From assembly GCF_003963535.1 (NCBI RefSeq), contig NZ_CP034539.1, forward strand, positions 8,246,001-8,310,000: a stretch of 64,000 bases of DNA, written 5' to 3'. This DNA is from Streptomyces cyaneochromogenes (GTDB lineage Bacteria > Actinomycetota > Actinomycetes > Streptomycetales > Streptomycetaceae). The translations under genes and the position numbers were made by a program. Below, one piece after another: positions 1-8,493 of the stretch (the first letter of the stretch is position 1; every line of letters begins with the position of its first letter). The notes under the pieces were generated by a model. The model saw only the letters and a program-made list of their open reading frames with translations. It was not told the origin of the DNA and did not search any database.

Positions 1-128
1 AGCTCACGCTCGAGGGCGGCGATCGATCGCGTCAGCGCGGGCTGGGTGAGGTGCAGACGCTCGGCGGCGACCCGGTAATTCAAGATCTCGGCGAGCGCCG
101 AGAAATGGCGCAGGTTCCGGAGTTCCAC
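1..128 (-). CDS. LysR-family transcriptional regulator, N-terminal part (cut by window edge)
   Basis: The minus strand reads from a GTG at 128 into VELRNLRHFSALAEILNY, then RVAAERLHLTQPALTRSI, which is the typical LysR N-terminal winged helix-turn-helix including the LTQPALTRSI recognition helix. A GGAGGG ribosome site lies about 6 nt before the GTG, which fixes the start. Only 42 codons are in the window, so the effector-binding domain is not visible. It is divergent from the flavin monooxygenase operon starting near 345; LysR regulators usually control the divergent neighbour, so the roughly 215 bp between them should hold the shared promoter and operator. Inducer unknown. Confidence 0.85.
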   Translation of the reverse strand, partial: MELRNLRHFSALAEILNYRVAAERLHLTQPALTRSIAALERE

Positions 129-344
129 TCAGCCCTCCAGAAAGGCGGGGTCCACGACGTTGTGGTCCGCGCCAGGTTACAGCGCGCTTCCCCGCACGTC
201 ACCAGGCAGAAATGTGCGGCATTCCCGTCACCTCCTCCGACCTGCTGTGATGCACGACACTCATCAAGCCCCGGGTTACCGGCATTGGACGGTCCTTCGC
301 CGCGCTGCCAACACTCCTTTCAGGCCGACCCAGAACACCAGCGG

Positions 345-1607
345 ATGGGGTGCGAATTGTCCGAGACAACCGAGACAACCGAGGCAGCCGAGAAAATCAT
401 CGAGATTCCGCAGCCGGAGCCGGACCTGACACCGGAGGAACTCGTGCGCCGGGCCGCCGGCATGAGGACCTGGCTTCGTGATCACCAGGACGAGACCGAA
501 CAGCGGACCGGTATCCCCGAGGACACGCACAAGGCGTTCCTGGAGGCGGGTTTCTACCGGTCCCTCCAGCCACGCCGCTTCGGCGGCTACGAGTTCGACC
601 TGCGGACCTACTCCCGGATGGTCACCGAGCTGGCCCGCGGCTGCCCGTCCAGCGGCTGGAACCTGTGTCTGGCCGCCTCCCACAGCCTGGTGGTGGCCGG
701 CCGCTTCCCCGAGAGCACCCAGCGCGAGGTGTTCGGGCCGGACGGTGACTTCCGGGCCCCGCTGCCGATCGCCCCGAGCGCCACCGCGACGAGGACCCCC
801 GACGGGTACCTGGTCAACGGCCGCTGGGACTACTCCTCCGGAGTCAACGTCTCCACGCACTTCCTGGGTGGCGTACTCATCATCGACGAAGAGGGCGGCA
901 TCCCCACGCCGGGCATGGTGCTCGTGCCCTCCGGCTGGCGGATGCTCGACAACTGGGGCGAGATCCTGGGCTTCCGCGGCAGCGGCTCCAACAGCGTCGT
1001 GGCCGAGGACGTCCTCGTACCGTACGAGTACGTGTCCAGGACCCACCTCGCGGCGAGCGACGTCACCGACGGGCCGGGTGTGGAACTGCACGGCAACCCG
1101 CTGTACGCGGGCCGGCTGATGTCGTTCTTCAACATCCAGCTGTGTTCGATCGTGGCGGGCACCGCCTGGGCCGCGGTCGACGAGTACCGGCGGATCATCA
1201 CCACCAAGAACACCACGCTGCCGCCCTTCAAGCCACGCAGCCACGATCCGGAACACCAGCGCAACCTCGGCCTGGCCACGGCCCTGGCCGACAGCGCGCA
1301 GCGGATCATCCTGTCGGTCGCCGACGACTACATCGCGTACGCCGCCCGGGGCCTGGCAGGGGGCGAGCCCTTCTCCGAACTGGACGACCAGGCCCTCTCC
1401 GTCACGGCCCGGCAGTCCGGCCAACTCGCCTGCCAGGCCGTCGAGATGCTGGCCTTCGCCAGTGGCTCCAGCGCGCTGGCGAACGGCGAGCGCATGCAGC
1501 GGTACCTGCGCGACGTCGCCACGTACAAGACACACATCAACGCGCAGCACGGCTCGTGGGCCACGGGGTACGCCCGTTCTCTGCTCGGGCTGGAGACCGC
1601 GGCGTGA
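345..1607 (+). CDS. Group D flavin-dependent monooxygenase, oxygenase component (acyl-CoA dehydrogenase fold)
   Basis: About 420 aa. The sequence has the acyl-CoA dehydrogenase-like layout of the HsaA/HpaH-type oxygenases: an N-terminal helical part (FLEAGFYRSLQPRRFGGYEF), a central beta domain (NGRWDYSSGVNVSTHFLGG, GFRGSGSNSV) and a C-terminal four-helix part (NAQHGSWATGYARSLLGLE). Such enzymes hydroxylate aromatic or similar substrates using reduced flavin from a separate reductase, which is encoded immediately downstream with a 4-nt GTGA overlap. I chose the ATG at 345; a TTG at 357, preceded by GGATGGGG, is an alternative. The reading frame stays open upstream to 51, but that part is arginine-rich and not family-like. 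It could also be an acyl-CoA dehydrogenase proper; the adjacent reductase argues for the monooxygenase. Confidence 0.8.
   Translation: MGCELSETTETTEAAEKIIEIPQPEPDLTPEELVRRAAGMRTWLRDHQDETEQRTGIPEDTHKAFLEAGFYRSLQPRRFGGYEFDLRTYSRMVTELARGCPSSGWNLCLAASHSLVVAGRFPESTQREVFGPDGDFRAPLPIAPSATATRTPDGYLVNGRWDYSSGVNVSTHFLGGVLIIDEEGGIPTPGMVLVPSGWRMLDNWGEILGFRGSGSNSVVAEDVLVPYEYVSRTHLAASDVTDGPGVELHGNPLYAGRLMSFFNIQLCSIVAGTAWAAVDEYRRIITTKNTTLPPFKPRSHDPEHQRNLGLATALADSAQRIILSVADDYIAYAARGLAGGEPFSELDDQALSVTARQSGQLACQAVEMLAFASGSSALANGERMQRYLRDVATYKTHINAQHGSWATGYARSLLGLETAA
361..396 (+). repeat. 9-bp tandem repeat in the monooxygenase N-terminus
   Basis: Four consecutive 9-bp units (CCGAGACAA, CCGAGACAA, CCGAGGCAG, CCGAGAAAA) lie just after the start codon and encode an ETTETTEAAE tract. 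They are in frame, so copy-number change would add or remove three residues without a frameshift. Confidence 0.8.
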
Positions 1608-2176
1608 ACCGGCAGACGCCCGCCGCGACGGCGCCCGGCGGTGGCCCGGCGGACGACCCCGGCCAGTTCCGGCACGTGCTCGGCCACTACCCGACGGGTG
1701 TCACGGTGGTCACCGCGAAGGAACCCGACGGCACCCCGGTCGGCATGGTGATCGGCTCGTTCACCTCGGTGTCCCTGGACCCTCCGCTCGTCGCGTTCCT
1801 CCCCGGCCGCTCCTCCACGACCTGGCCCAGGATCATGGCCGGCGGCGCCTTCTGCGTGAACGTGCTGGCCGCCGTCCAGGAGGACCTCTGCCGGGACGTC
1901 AGCGCCAAGGCACCCGACGTCTTCGACCGCCACCCGTGGCGCGGCGCGGCCTCGGGCAGCCCCGTCCTGGCGGGCGTCGCCGCCTGGATCGACTGCGACA
2001 TCGCCGACGTGTGGACCCTCGGCGACCACTACTTCGTCCTCGGCCGCGTCCGGGAACTCGGGGTGGAGAAGACCGGCACCGCACCGCTGGTCTTCTCCCG
2101 GGGGCGGCTCACCCCGTTGCCGCCCCGCCGGGACCACGACGACTCGGCCGCCTACACCTGGCCCGACTGGTTCTGA
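1604..2176 (+). CDS. NAD(P)H:flavin reductase, small component of the two-component monooxygenase
   Basis: 190 aa, GTG start overlapping the monooxygenase stop (GTGA). It shows the flavin reductase-like FMN-binding split-barrel pattern: FRHVLGHYPTGVTVVTA at about residues 23-39, then PVGMVIGSFTSVSLDPPLVAF and FCVNVLA, matching HpaC/HsaB-type reductases. Its role is to reduce FMN or FAD with NAD(P)H and hand the reduced flavin to the oxygenase encoded upstream. Tight overlap implies translational coupling and fixed stoichiometry. Confidence 0.88.
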   Translation: MNRQTPAATAPGGGPADDPGQFRHVLGHYPTGVTVVTAKEPDGTPVGMVIGSFTSVSLDPPLVAFLPGRSSTTWPRIMAGGAFCVNVLAAVQEDLCRDVSAKAPDVFDRHPWRGAASGSPVLAGVAAWIDCDIADVWTLGDHYFVLGRVRELGVEKTGTAPLVFSRGRLTPLPPRRDHDDSAAYTWPDWF

Positions 2177-2200
2177 GAGCTTTGAGAGCTTTGAGAGAGG
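2174..2200 (+). repeat. 9-bp tandem repeat between reductase and ligase genes
   Basis: Three 9-bp units, TGAGAGCTT, TGAGAGCTT and TGAGAGAGG, start on the reductase stop codon and run to the ribosome site of the acyl-CoA ligase (ATG 2212). Copy-number change would alter intergenic spacing. A second 9-bp repeat occurs in the same operon at 361-396. Confidence 0.8.
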
Positions 2201-2211
2201 AGAGGCGCACC

Positions 2212-3741
2212 ATGCGCGATCAAGGGCTCGGCTCGTGGCCCGCGCGGCGTGCCCGCATGGCACCGGAGGCCACCGCCGTCGTGCACGACGGTGGATCCCT
2301 GTCCTACGGAGAGCTGGCGGCGCGCGTGACGCGGCTCGCGCACGCCCTGCGTGCCCTGGGGGTCGGCCACGGCGACCGGGTGGCCTACCTCGGCGCGAAC
2401 CATCCGGCCCTGGCGGAGACGCTGTTCGCCGCGAACGCGCTGGGCGCCGTCTTCGTCCCGCTCAACACCCGCCTCGCGGCACCCGAGTTGGCCTTCATCC
2501 TGGGCGACTCGGGAGCGACGGTGCTGGTTTTCGGGGCCGAACTCACCGACACCGTCGACGCGTTCAGGGACGACGTCGAGGTGAAGCACTACGTCGAGGT
2601 GGGGAGCGCGTACGAGGAGCTGCTCGCGAACGCACCCGACGACCCCCTGGACGAGACGGTCGGCCTCGACGAGGTGTGCATGATCCAGTACACCTCCGGC
2701 ACCAGCGGCCGTCCCAAGGGGGTCATGCTCACCCACGCCAACATCGCCTGGAACTGCTTCAACATCCTGCTGGAGGTGGACATCACCTCCGACGACGTCG
2801 CTCTGGTGGTGGCACCGATGTTCCACACCGCCGCCCTCAACGCCGTCTTCCTGCCGGGCTTCCTCAAAGGAGGGACGTCGGTGCTGATGCGCGGTTTCGA
2901 CCCGGAACGGGTGCTCGACGTCATCGCCGAGCACCGGGTGACGAGGATGTTCGGCGTGCCCGCGATGTACCAGGCCATGACCCGGTCGTCGCGGTGGGCG
3001 ACGGCCGACCTGTCGTCGATCCGGATCCTGATGTGCGCGGCGGCACCCGTACCCAAGGCCCTCATCCACACCTACCAGGACCGTGGCCTGACCTTCCTCC
3101 AGGAGTACGGCCTGACCGAGACCGCTCCCGCCGCGCTGGGCCTGCGCGCACAGGACAGCATCCGCAAGGCCGGCTCGGCCGGCAAACCCTGCTTCTTCAC
3201 CGACGTACGCGTGGTGCGGCCCGACCTCACCGATGTCGCACCGGGCGAGGTCGGCGAGGTGATCATCGAGGGCCTCAACGTGATGAAGGGCTACTGGCAG
3301 TGGCCCGAAGCGACCGAGGACGCCTTCGTCGAAGGAAGCTGGTTCCGCTCCGGAGACGCGGCCACGGTCGACGAGGAGGGGTACGTCACGATCGTCGACC
3401 GCATCAAGGACATGTACATCTCCGGCGGGGAGAACGTTTATCCGGCCGAGGTCGAGCAACTCCTCTACCAGCATCCCGCGGTCGCCGAATGCGCGGTGAT
3501 CGGCGTACCCGACGAACGATGGGGCGAAGTGGGCAGAGCGCTGGTCGTGCCCCGCGCGGGCGCCGACGTGTCGCCCGACGACATCATGGACTCCCTGTCC
3601 GGCCGACTCGCCAAGTACAAGCTCCCCAAGTCGGTCGTCCTCGTCGACGCCCTGCCCCGCAACGCCACCGGCAAGATCCTCAAGGCCCGCCTGCGCAGCC
3701 AGTACGGCTCCGTGCCGGCCCGCGGCGCCGAGGAGGCATGA
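2212..3741 (+). CDS. Acyl-CoA synthetase (class I adenylate-forming, FadD-like)
   Basis: 509 aa, ATG preceded by GAGAGGAGAGG. It activates a carboxylic acid with ATP and couples it to CoA. Family motifs are clear: phosphate-binding loop YTSGTSGRPKGVMLTH (about residue 161), LQEYGLTETAP (about 298), the hinge FRSGDAATVDEEGYVTIVDR (about 380) with RIKDMYISGGENVYPAE, and the C-terminal lysine in NATGKILK. It ends the operon with the monooxygenase and reductase, suggesting that the hydroxylated product or a related acid enters CoA-linked degradation. The substrate cannot be read from sequence. Confidence 0.88.
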   Translation: MRDQGLGSWPARRARMAPEATAVVHDGGSLSYGELAARVTRLAHALRALGVGHGDRVAYLGANHPALAETLFAANALGAVFVPLNTRLAAPELAFILGDSGATVLVFGAELTDTVDAFRDDVEVKHYVEVGSAYEELLANAPDDPLDETVGLDEVCMIQYTSGTSGRPKGVMLTHANIAWNCFNILLEVDITSDDVALVVAPMFHTAALNAVFLPGFLKGGTSVLMRGFDPERVLDVIAEHRVTRMFGVPAMYQAMTRSSRWATADLSSIRILMCAAAPVPKALIHTYQDRGLTFLQEYGLTETAPAALGLRAQDSIRKAGSAGKPCFFTDVRVVRPDLTDVAPGEVGEVIIEGLNVMKGYWQWPEATEDAFVEGSWFRSGDAATVDEEGYVTIVDRIKDMYISGGENVYPAEVEQLLYQHPAVAECAVIGVPDERWGEVGRALVVPRAGADVSPDDIMDSLSGRLAKYKLPKSVVLVDALPRNATGKILKARLRSQYGSVPARGAEEA

Positions 3742-4004
3742 CGCCAGGCTCCGTGCGTAGGACGCGGGCCCAGCCCCGGCCCACCGCACGGGATCTTCTC
3801 GATGCCTCCCAGCGCGTGCAGCTCACCAGCGGAGACCACGGCGGGCCGAAGGACAAAAGTCGAAAGGCCGGTGTAAGACCAGCAGCCTCGACGGCAAGGC
3901 CTCACGCGCCGCCCGGCTGCGCAGGGCACCGAACTTGCCCAGCTCAGGAGCCTTCGGGTTCTTGTAGAAGTCGGTCGTGTCCCGGAGTCGAATGCGGTCA
4001 GCAT

Positions 4005-4193
4005 GAGCACCCGTGGTGGCGCCGGCCGGGTGAGGACGTGCTGTGGGAGTTCGGCTTGGCGACGCTCGCCGTCCAGGTGGCCTTGTGGACCGTCTTCGGG
4101 CTCGTCCTCGGGGTGTTCGCGGAGCGGGTACTGGTTCCCCGGGCGGCAGCCGCCGTGGAGCAGGCTGGGCGTGCGGCTCCCGTACCGCACTGA
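4005..4193 (+). pseudogene. Possible C-terminal fragment of a CbtA-like membrane protein
   Basis: The frame reads GEDVLWEFGLATLAVQVALW followed by TVFGLVLGVFAERVL, a hydrophobic stretch resembling the last membrane segment of CbtA-family (cobalt transporter) proteins, where an LW.F.lasl..q..LW pattern is usual. It has a clean stop at 4193 but no matching N-terminal part upstream in the same frame, so it looks like a remnant. Resemblance is by eye over about 40 residues, and the call is tentative. Confidence 0.3.
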
Positions 4194-4209
4194 GAACATC
4201 CGCTCCGAA

Positions 4210-4238
4210 GGCCCCGACCGGCAAGCTCCGGCGGGGCC
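4210..4238 (-). terminator. Stem-loop downstream of the methyltransferase gene
   Basis: GGCCCCGACCGG (4210-4221), loop CAAGCT, then CCGGCGGGGCC (4228-4238) pair with one bulge. The structure lies 22 nt past the stop of the minus-strand methyltransferase. There is no U-run, which is usual for Streptomyces terminators. Confidence 0.5.
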
Positions 4239-4259
4239 TGGCGGAAGCCTTCTGAGAGG

Positions 4260-5030
4260 TCAAGCCCCCTTCGCGAAGACGAGTACTTCCGTGGAGGCGA
4301 CGCCCATGGGCGCCAGGAAGCTGGCCTCCAGGCTGCAGCCGAGGGTCGCGAAGAGGTCCACGCATGTCCGGCGAGGCATGGCGGCGGGGTAGGAGTCGTG
4401 CCCCGCGCCGCCCTTCGTCGCCCAGGCCTGCACCGCGGCCGGGTCCAGGCAGGTCTCCGTCATGACGTCGAAGACGATCCGACCACCGGGTCGCGTGACA
4501 CGCGCCATCTCGAAGAAGTAGCGGGAGGCGCAGAGGAAGGTCACGGTGTTGAAGACCTTGTGGGCCTGAACGAGATCGATGCTGCCGTCGGGTGTCGGAG
4601 CGAGACTGGATCCCGCGGTCGGTTGGGCGACCACGCCGAATGTGTCCACCAGGTAGTCGGCCCAGGGCGCCGCCGTCTCGTAGATCTCGTAGCGGCCCGG
4701 TGAGCACTCCTTCAGCGTCTTCTCCAGGTACCGTCCGGACCCCGGGCCGATCTCCAGCACCGTGTGCGGGTTGGCGGCGAAGACGCCCACCGCGCGTAGT
4801 TCATCGACGGTGGACTGGGTTGCGCCAGGCGTCCCGTTCATGACCTCGTCGATGTGGTCACCGACCGACAGACCGGACGCGCGGGCAGCCCGCATCGTTG
4901 CCTCGAAGGGAAGGAAGTCGTCTACGCCCCCCAGGTTGTTGGTGCTGCGCACGATGTCGAATCCAGCACGTCCCAAGAGCCGCTTGACCCCCGACTTCAC
5001 TACGGACGTTCCCCTGCCGACTGCCCCCAT
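4260..5030 (-). CDS. Class I SAM-dependent methyltransferase
   Basis: 256 aa. Motif I is VLEIGPGSGRYLEKTL at about residues 92-107, followed by an acidic residue after the second strand (YEIYETAAPWADY) and the post-I region DLVQAHKVF; ARVTRPGGRIVFDV matches motif III. The N-terminal GRAGFDIVRS resembles methyltransferases found near sugar or glycan genes. The substrate is unknown. The start overlaps the stop of a small upstream ORF (TGATG) and is preceded by a G-run that could serve as the ribosome site. Confidence 0.75.
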   Translation of the reverse strand: MGAVGRGTSVVKSGVKRLLGRAGFDIVRSTNNLGGVDDFLPFEATMRAARASGLSVGDHIDEVMNGTPGATQSTVDELRAVGVFAANPHTVLEIGPGSGRYLEKTLKECSPGRYEIYETAAPWADYLVDTFGVVAQPTAGSSLAPTPDGSIDLVQAHKVFNTVTFLCASRYFFEMARVTRPGGRIVFDVMTETCLDPAAVQAWATKGGAGHDSYPAAMPRRTCVDLFATLGCSLEASFLAPMGVASTEVLVFAKGA

Positions 5031-5281
5031 CAGGCATGACCCCCCCAGGTCGTCTCCACCCTGGATATCAGCATAGGACCGCGGACACGGAGACGCAGCG
5101 GGACGGCGACAAGGCTGCTGTTCTCGTCCTCCTGGCCATCACAGCGGGTATGGTGCGCGGCAACCTGACCCGAGAGGCCACCGGCCCCGCCCTGGACGCG
5201 GATGCGGGCAAGGGTGCCCTCAGGATGGGGATCGAAGGGGTAGGTGACGTGCATCGGCATCGGGCCCACCACCGAGATCAT
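5030..5281 (-). pseudogene. Probable remnant of an SRPBCC/polyketide-cyclase-like gene
   Basis: 83 codons. Residues 8-35 (PMHVTYPFDPHPEGTLARIR then VQGGAGGL) resemble the C-terminal half of SRPBCC-fold polyketide cyclase/dehydrase proteins, whose consensus there is v.Y.FeP..dGTrv...v.G. After about residue 36 the resemblance stops and the composition changes, consistent with a frameshift, and the N-terminal half is absent. The TGATG overlap with the methyltransferase could mean it is still translated as a short leader. Alternative: a genuine small protein. Confidence 0.35.
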
Positions 5282-5338
5282 GTCCCCACGCGATATCCCC
5301 CGTTGTCTGCCTCCCGCCTTCCTCGCTCCCGCCCTGCG

Positions 5339-6670
5339 TCACCACCCGGTGAGCAGCAGATGGTTGAGGAGCAGCGCGAGTACCGCCTGGGCGGCGAGCC
5401 AGGGACGGGGTCGGGTGAGGAACGCGCAGGCAGGCAGCAGCCACACGGCAAAGGGGAGCCAGATGCGCTCCGTCTCCGCCTTGCTCATGCCGGACAGGTC
5501 GGCGACCAGGAGAGCGAGGAGGGCCGCGGACACGAGAAGGGCAAGGTCGACGTGGCCGGGGGGTTCGGAGTGCCGCCGGAGCAGCACGGCACCCGTCCGC
5601 CGTAGCCCCGGTGCCGTCGCCAGGCCCGTGATCATCACCGCGCAGGCGAGGTTCGCCCATACCCAGTAGCCGTAGGGGCGGATGCCGCCCACGCCCTGGT
5701 GGTAGCGCGTGACCAGCAGGCGGTACGCCTCCCACCAGTCGAACCCGGCGAGGGTGAAGGCCGTCGGCACCACGGCCAGGCCTGCGAGCAGTGCCGCGAG
5801 CAGCATGGGGCGTGCCCGGACATGTCGTCGGCCGAGCAGCAGCACCGCCGCGCCGATGAGGGCGACGAGGGTGAGGCCGTACGAGAGGTAGCAGGTGAGC
5901 CCGAAGAGGAGTCCGGCTGCTGCCGCCCACCACAACGACCGGCCGGTGACCGCGAGTGCCAGCAGCGCAACCGCCCACGCCGCGACCGCCGCGAAGTACG
6001 CGTCGGCCGAGGTGCCCATCCACACCGCGGCCGGGGCCAGGACCAGGAAGGGCGCCGCTCGTCGCGCGAGGCTCTCACCGGCCAGTGCCCGCAGCGCGAC
6101 CAGCACGGCCACGCATGCCGTCGCGCCGACGGCGATGCACCACACCCCTGCCCAGCCGCCGCCCCGCAGGCCGATCCGGTCGAGGAGGACGAAGGTGAGC
6201 GTCGCCGCCGGGGGGTGCCCGGCGACATGGGCGGGCCAGTTGTCGGGGGACTCCAGAAGGATGTGGTGAGTGAAGTCCCGCAGGGTTGCCGGAATGTCGT
6301 CGAAGCGGTCGATGACCTGGAGGTACTCGTGGGGGGTGGTGAGGCGGCCCGCGATGCCTCGCTGCCAGCCGTCGATCAGTGCGAGGGAGGCGATCCAGGC
6401 CGTTGCCGTCGCCCAGGCCGTCGCCAGCAGGGCCCGCCAGGGCAGCCGGGCGGCGAGGACGGGGCCGTATGCCACCACGGCCGCCGACACAAGGAGGGCG
6501 GTCGGTGTGCCGGGGCCGACGTGCGGGGACCAAGTGGCCAGCAACGGTGGCCAGTTGACGAACAGTGTGTGGTGGGAGCTCTGGATGTGCCGTCCGACCA
6601 GTACGGCCGCCGTGACGAGGAGGGCGGCGGCCAGGGCGGCGTACAGATCGCGCAGGAGGGGGCGGGTCAC
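5339..6670 (-). CDS. Polytopic membrane protein, glycosyltransferase-C-like
   Basis: 443 aa with about ten hydrophobic segments and a GTG start. Short charged loops such as DRFDDIPATLRDFTHHILL and WPAHVAGHPPAATLTFV lie between helices 3 and 4, and a conserved-looking SKAETERIWLPF occurs near residue 390. Large multi-span proteins with an acidic first loop and an ERxW/E-R motif resemble GT-C lipid-linked sugar transferases, but no catalytic motif is certain. Its start lies 114 bp from the divergent Moco oxidoreductase gene. Confidence 0.6.
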   Translation of the reverse strand: MTRPLLRDLYAALAAALLVTAAVLVGRHIQSSHHTLFVNWPPLLATWSPHVGPGTPTALLVSAAVVAYGPVLAARLPWRALLATAWATATAWIASLALIDGWQRGIAGRLTTPHEYLQVIDRFDDIPATLRDFTHHILLESPDNWPAHVAGHPPAATLTFVLLDRIGLRGGGWAGVWCIAVGATACVAVLVALRALAGESLARRAAPFLVLAPAAVWMGTSADAYFAAVAAWAVALLALAVTGRSLWWAAAAGLLFGLTCYLSYGLTLVALIGAAVLLLGRRHVRARPMLLAALLAGLAVVPTAFTLAGFDWWEAYRLLVTRYHQGVGGIRPYGYWVWANLACAVMITGLATAPGLRRTGAVLLRRHSEPPGHVDLALLVSAALLALLVADLSGMSKAETERIWLPFAVWLLPACAFLTRPRPWLAAQAVLALLLNHLLLTGW

Positions 6671-6784
6671 ATCCGCACGCTAGGCCGGGCGATGGGTTGA
6701 AGTACCTCCGTCCGGGCCGGACGTCAGCGTTTCGTCATGGGTCGTGGGGCCGTTCCGGGGGTGTCCCGGACCTACGGTCGAGCC

Positions 6785-8008
6785 ATGACACGGTCTCCTT
6801 CCTCGCCGGGTTTCTGGCGCAGTCCCCTGCGCGGCCCCTGGCTGACCTCGGTGCTGGGTGTCGTCCTGCTCGGCGGGATCACGGTGCTGTTCGTGACCGG
6901 GCTGGTGTCCTACGCCGCCTACAACCCGAATCTGGCGCCGGTGAACGACAAGACCCCGGACAAGGGGATCCTCGGCTTCTATCTCTTCCCCTGGCCCACC
7001 GATCCGCACTGGCTGTACCGGCTCAACCAGGGTGTCCACGTCACGCTCGGCATCACCCTGATCCCCGTGCTGCTGGCCAAGCTGTGGTCGGTGATCCCGA
7101 GGCTGTTCGCCCTGCCGCCGGCCCGCTCGCTCGCGCACGCGCTGGAGCGGATCTCGCTGCTGTTGCTGGTCGGCGGCGCGCTGTTCGAGTTCGTGACGGG
7201 CGTGCTCAACATCCAGCTGGACTACATTTTCCCGGGGTCCTTCTACACCCTGCACTTCTACGGGGCGTGGGTGTTCTTCGCCGCGTTCATCGTCCACCTC
7301 GTACTGAAGACGCCCATGGCGCTGCGCAATCTGCGGCACCTGCGGGAGGAGAAGGACGACCTGGTCTCCCCACGCCCGGATCCGCCGACCGTCTCGCGGC
7401 GCGGTGCCCTGTGGTTCGTCGGCGGCGGCTCGCTGCTGCTTTTCGTGACCACGGTCGGGCAGAGCTTCGACGGGCTGCTGCGGCGCACCGCCCTGCTGGC
7501 CCCGCACGGTGGGGGCGACCCGGGCAGCGGTCCGAACGGCTTCCAGATCAACAAGACGGCCCGGTACGCCGGAATCGATACGGCGGAGACGGCCGAGGAC
7601 GCCTGGCGCCTCGTCGTGACCGGACGCACCGGCACCGTCCGCCTGAGCCGCGCCGAACTGGCCCGACTTCCCCTGCACAGCGCGGCGTTGCCCATCGCCT
7701 GCGTCGAGGGCTGGTCGACCTCCGACCAGTGGTGGCGCGGGGTGCGGCTGCGTGATCTCGCCGCGCTCGTCGGGTACGACGACGATCCGCCGGACGTGCT
7801 CGTAGAGTCCCTCCAGCGGCGCGGAGCCTTCCGCCGCGCCGCCCTGCGGGCCAACCAGGTCGCCGACCCGCGCTCCCTGCTCGCCCTGTACGTCAACGGC
7901 GAGGATCTGTCCCCCGACCACGGCTTCCCGGCGCGGATCATCGTGCCGGCGGCGCCCGGCGTGCTGAACACCAAGTGGGTGGTCCGTATGACGTTCGGAG
8001 ATCTCTGA
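6785..8008 (+). CDS. Membrane molybdopterin-dependent oxidoreductase with N-terminal cytochrome-b-like domain
   Basis: 407 aa. Residues 1-200 hold four or five hydrophobic spans with histidines suited to haem ligation (NQGVHVTLGI, FYTLHFYGAW, FIVHLVLKTP), resembling the cytochrome b561-like membrane domain. After RRGALWFVGGGS the C-terminal half is a sulfite-oxidase-family Moco domain: IACVEGWSTSDQWWRG contains the Cys expected to bind Mo, and DHGFPARIIVPAAPG is the typical Moco pocket loop. It would move electrons between an extracytoplasmic substrate and the membrane. Its TGATG junction couples it to the next gene. Substrate unknown. Confidence 0.8.
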   Translation: MTRSPSSPGFWRSPLRGPWLTSVLGVVLLGGITVLFVTGLVSYAAYNPNLAPVNDKTPDKGILGFYLFPWPTDPHWLYRLNQGVHVTLGITLIPVLLAKLWSVIPRLFALPPARSLAHALERISLLLLVGGALFEFVTGVLNIQLDYIFPGSFYTLHFYGAWVFFAAFIVHLVLKTPMALRNLRHLREEKDDLVSPRPDPPTVSRRGALWFVGGGSLLLFVTTVGQSFDGLLRRTALLAPHGGGDPGSGPNGFQINKTARYAGIDTAETAEDAWRLVVTGRTGTVRLSRAELARLPLHSAALPIACVEGWSTSDQWWRGVRLRDLAALVGYDDDPPDVLVESLQRRGAFRRAALRANQVADPRSLLALYVNGEDLSPDHGFPARIIVPAAPGVLNTKWVVRMTFGDL

Positions 8009-8493
8009 TGCGCCGACCGATGCCTCGACCGACGCTCCGATCGCGGATCCCTGTCGGAAGTCCGTTCCAGCTTCTGCTGCTCGCCGCCTCGTTCGCCCTC
8101 GCCGGCTACGCGGGCGTCCGCCTCCTCGCCGACGACTGGTTCGGGGTGGCGGTGTGGTTCGTGGGGGCGGCGCTGCTGCACGACCTCGTCCTGCTGCCGC
8201 TGTACGCGCTGGCGGACCGGTCCGTCGTGCAGGGGCTCGGCGCGACAGGACGACGGGACTGGGCGATGTACGTCCGGGTCCCGGCAGCGCTGTCCGGCCT
8301 GCTCCTGCTCGTGTGGTTCCCGCTGATCAGCGGCATGGTGGACCGGCGTTACCGGCTGGGCACCGGACTGTCTCCGGAGGGCTTCCTGGCCCGCTGGCTG
8401 CTGATCACCGCCGTGCTCTTCGGCGCCTCGGCGCTGCTGCTGGCGCTGCGGCTGCGCAGGGCGGCGAAGCAGCGCCCCCCGGCCGTCCACTGA
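8008..8493 (+). CDS. Small integral membrane protein coupled to the Moco oxidoreductase
   Basis: 161 aa, ATG overlapping the previous stop (TGATG). Four hydrophobic spans are visible (LLLLAASFALAGYAGV, VAVWFVGAALLHDLVLLPLY, AALSGLLLLVWFPLI, WLLITAVLFGASALLLALRL). No family motif is recognised. Tight coupling suggests a partner or anchor for the Moco enzyme. Its 3' end overlaps the convergent methyltransferase ORF by 145 nt. Confidence 0.75.
   Translation: MRRPMPRPTLRSRIPVGSPFQLLLLAASFALAGYAGVRLLADDWFGVAVWFVGAALLHDLVLLPLYALADRSVVQGLGATGRRDWAMYVRVPAALSGLLLLVWFPLISGMVDRRYRLGTGLSPEGFLARWLLITAVLFGASALLLALRLRRAAKQRPPAVH

Larger units (their letters stand above)
3742..4259. other. 518-bp stretch without an intact gene
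   Basis: No open frame here has convincing codon bias or family resemblance over its length. It contains a probable CbtA-like gene fragment (4005-4193) and a stem-loop (4210-4238). The segment 3830-4000 looks like decayed coding DNA, but I cannot assign it. Confidence 0.6.

Noticed and set aside
3738..4193. Long + strand open frame running through the acyl-CoA ligase into 4193
   Set aside because: Inside the ligase it is an arginine/proline-rich shadow frame; only the last 60 codons look protein-like and are listed as a fragment.
5339..6700. Long + strand frames opposite the membrane protein
   Set aside because: Gln/Arg-rich shadow frames with reversed codon bias; the minus strand has clear membrane helices.
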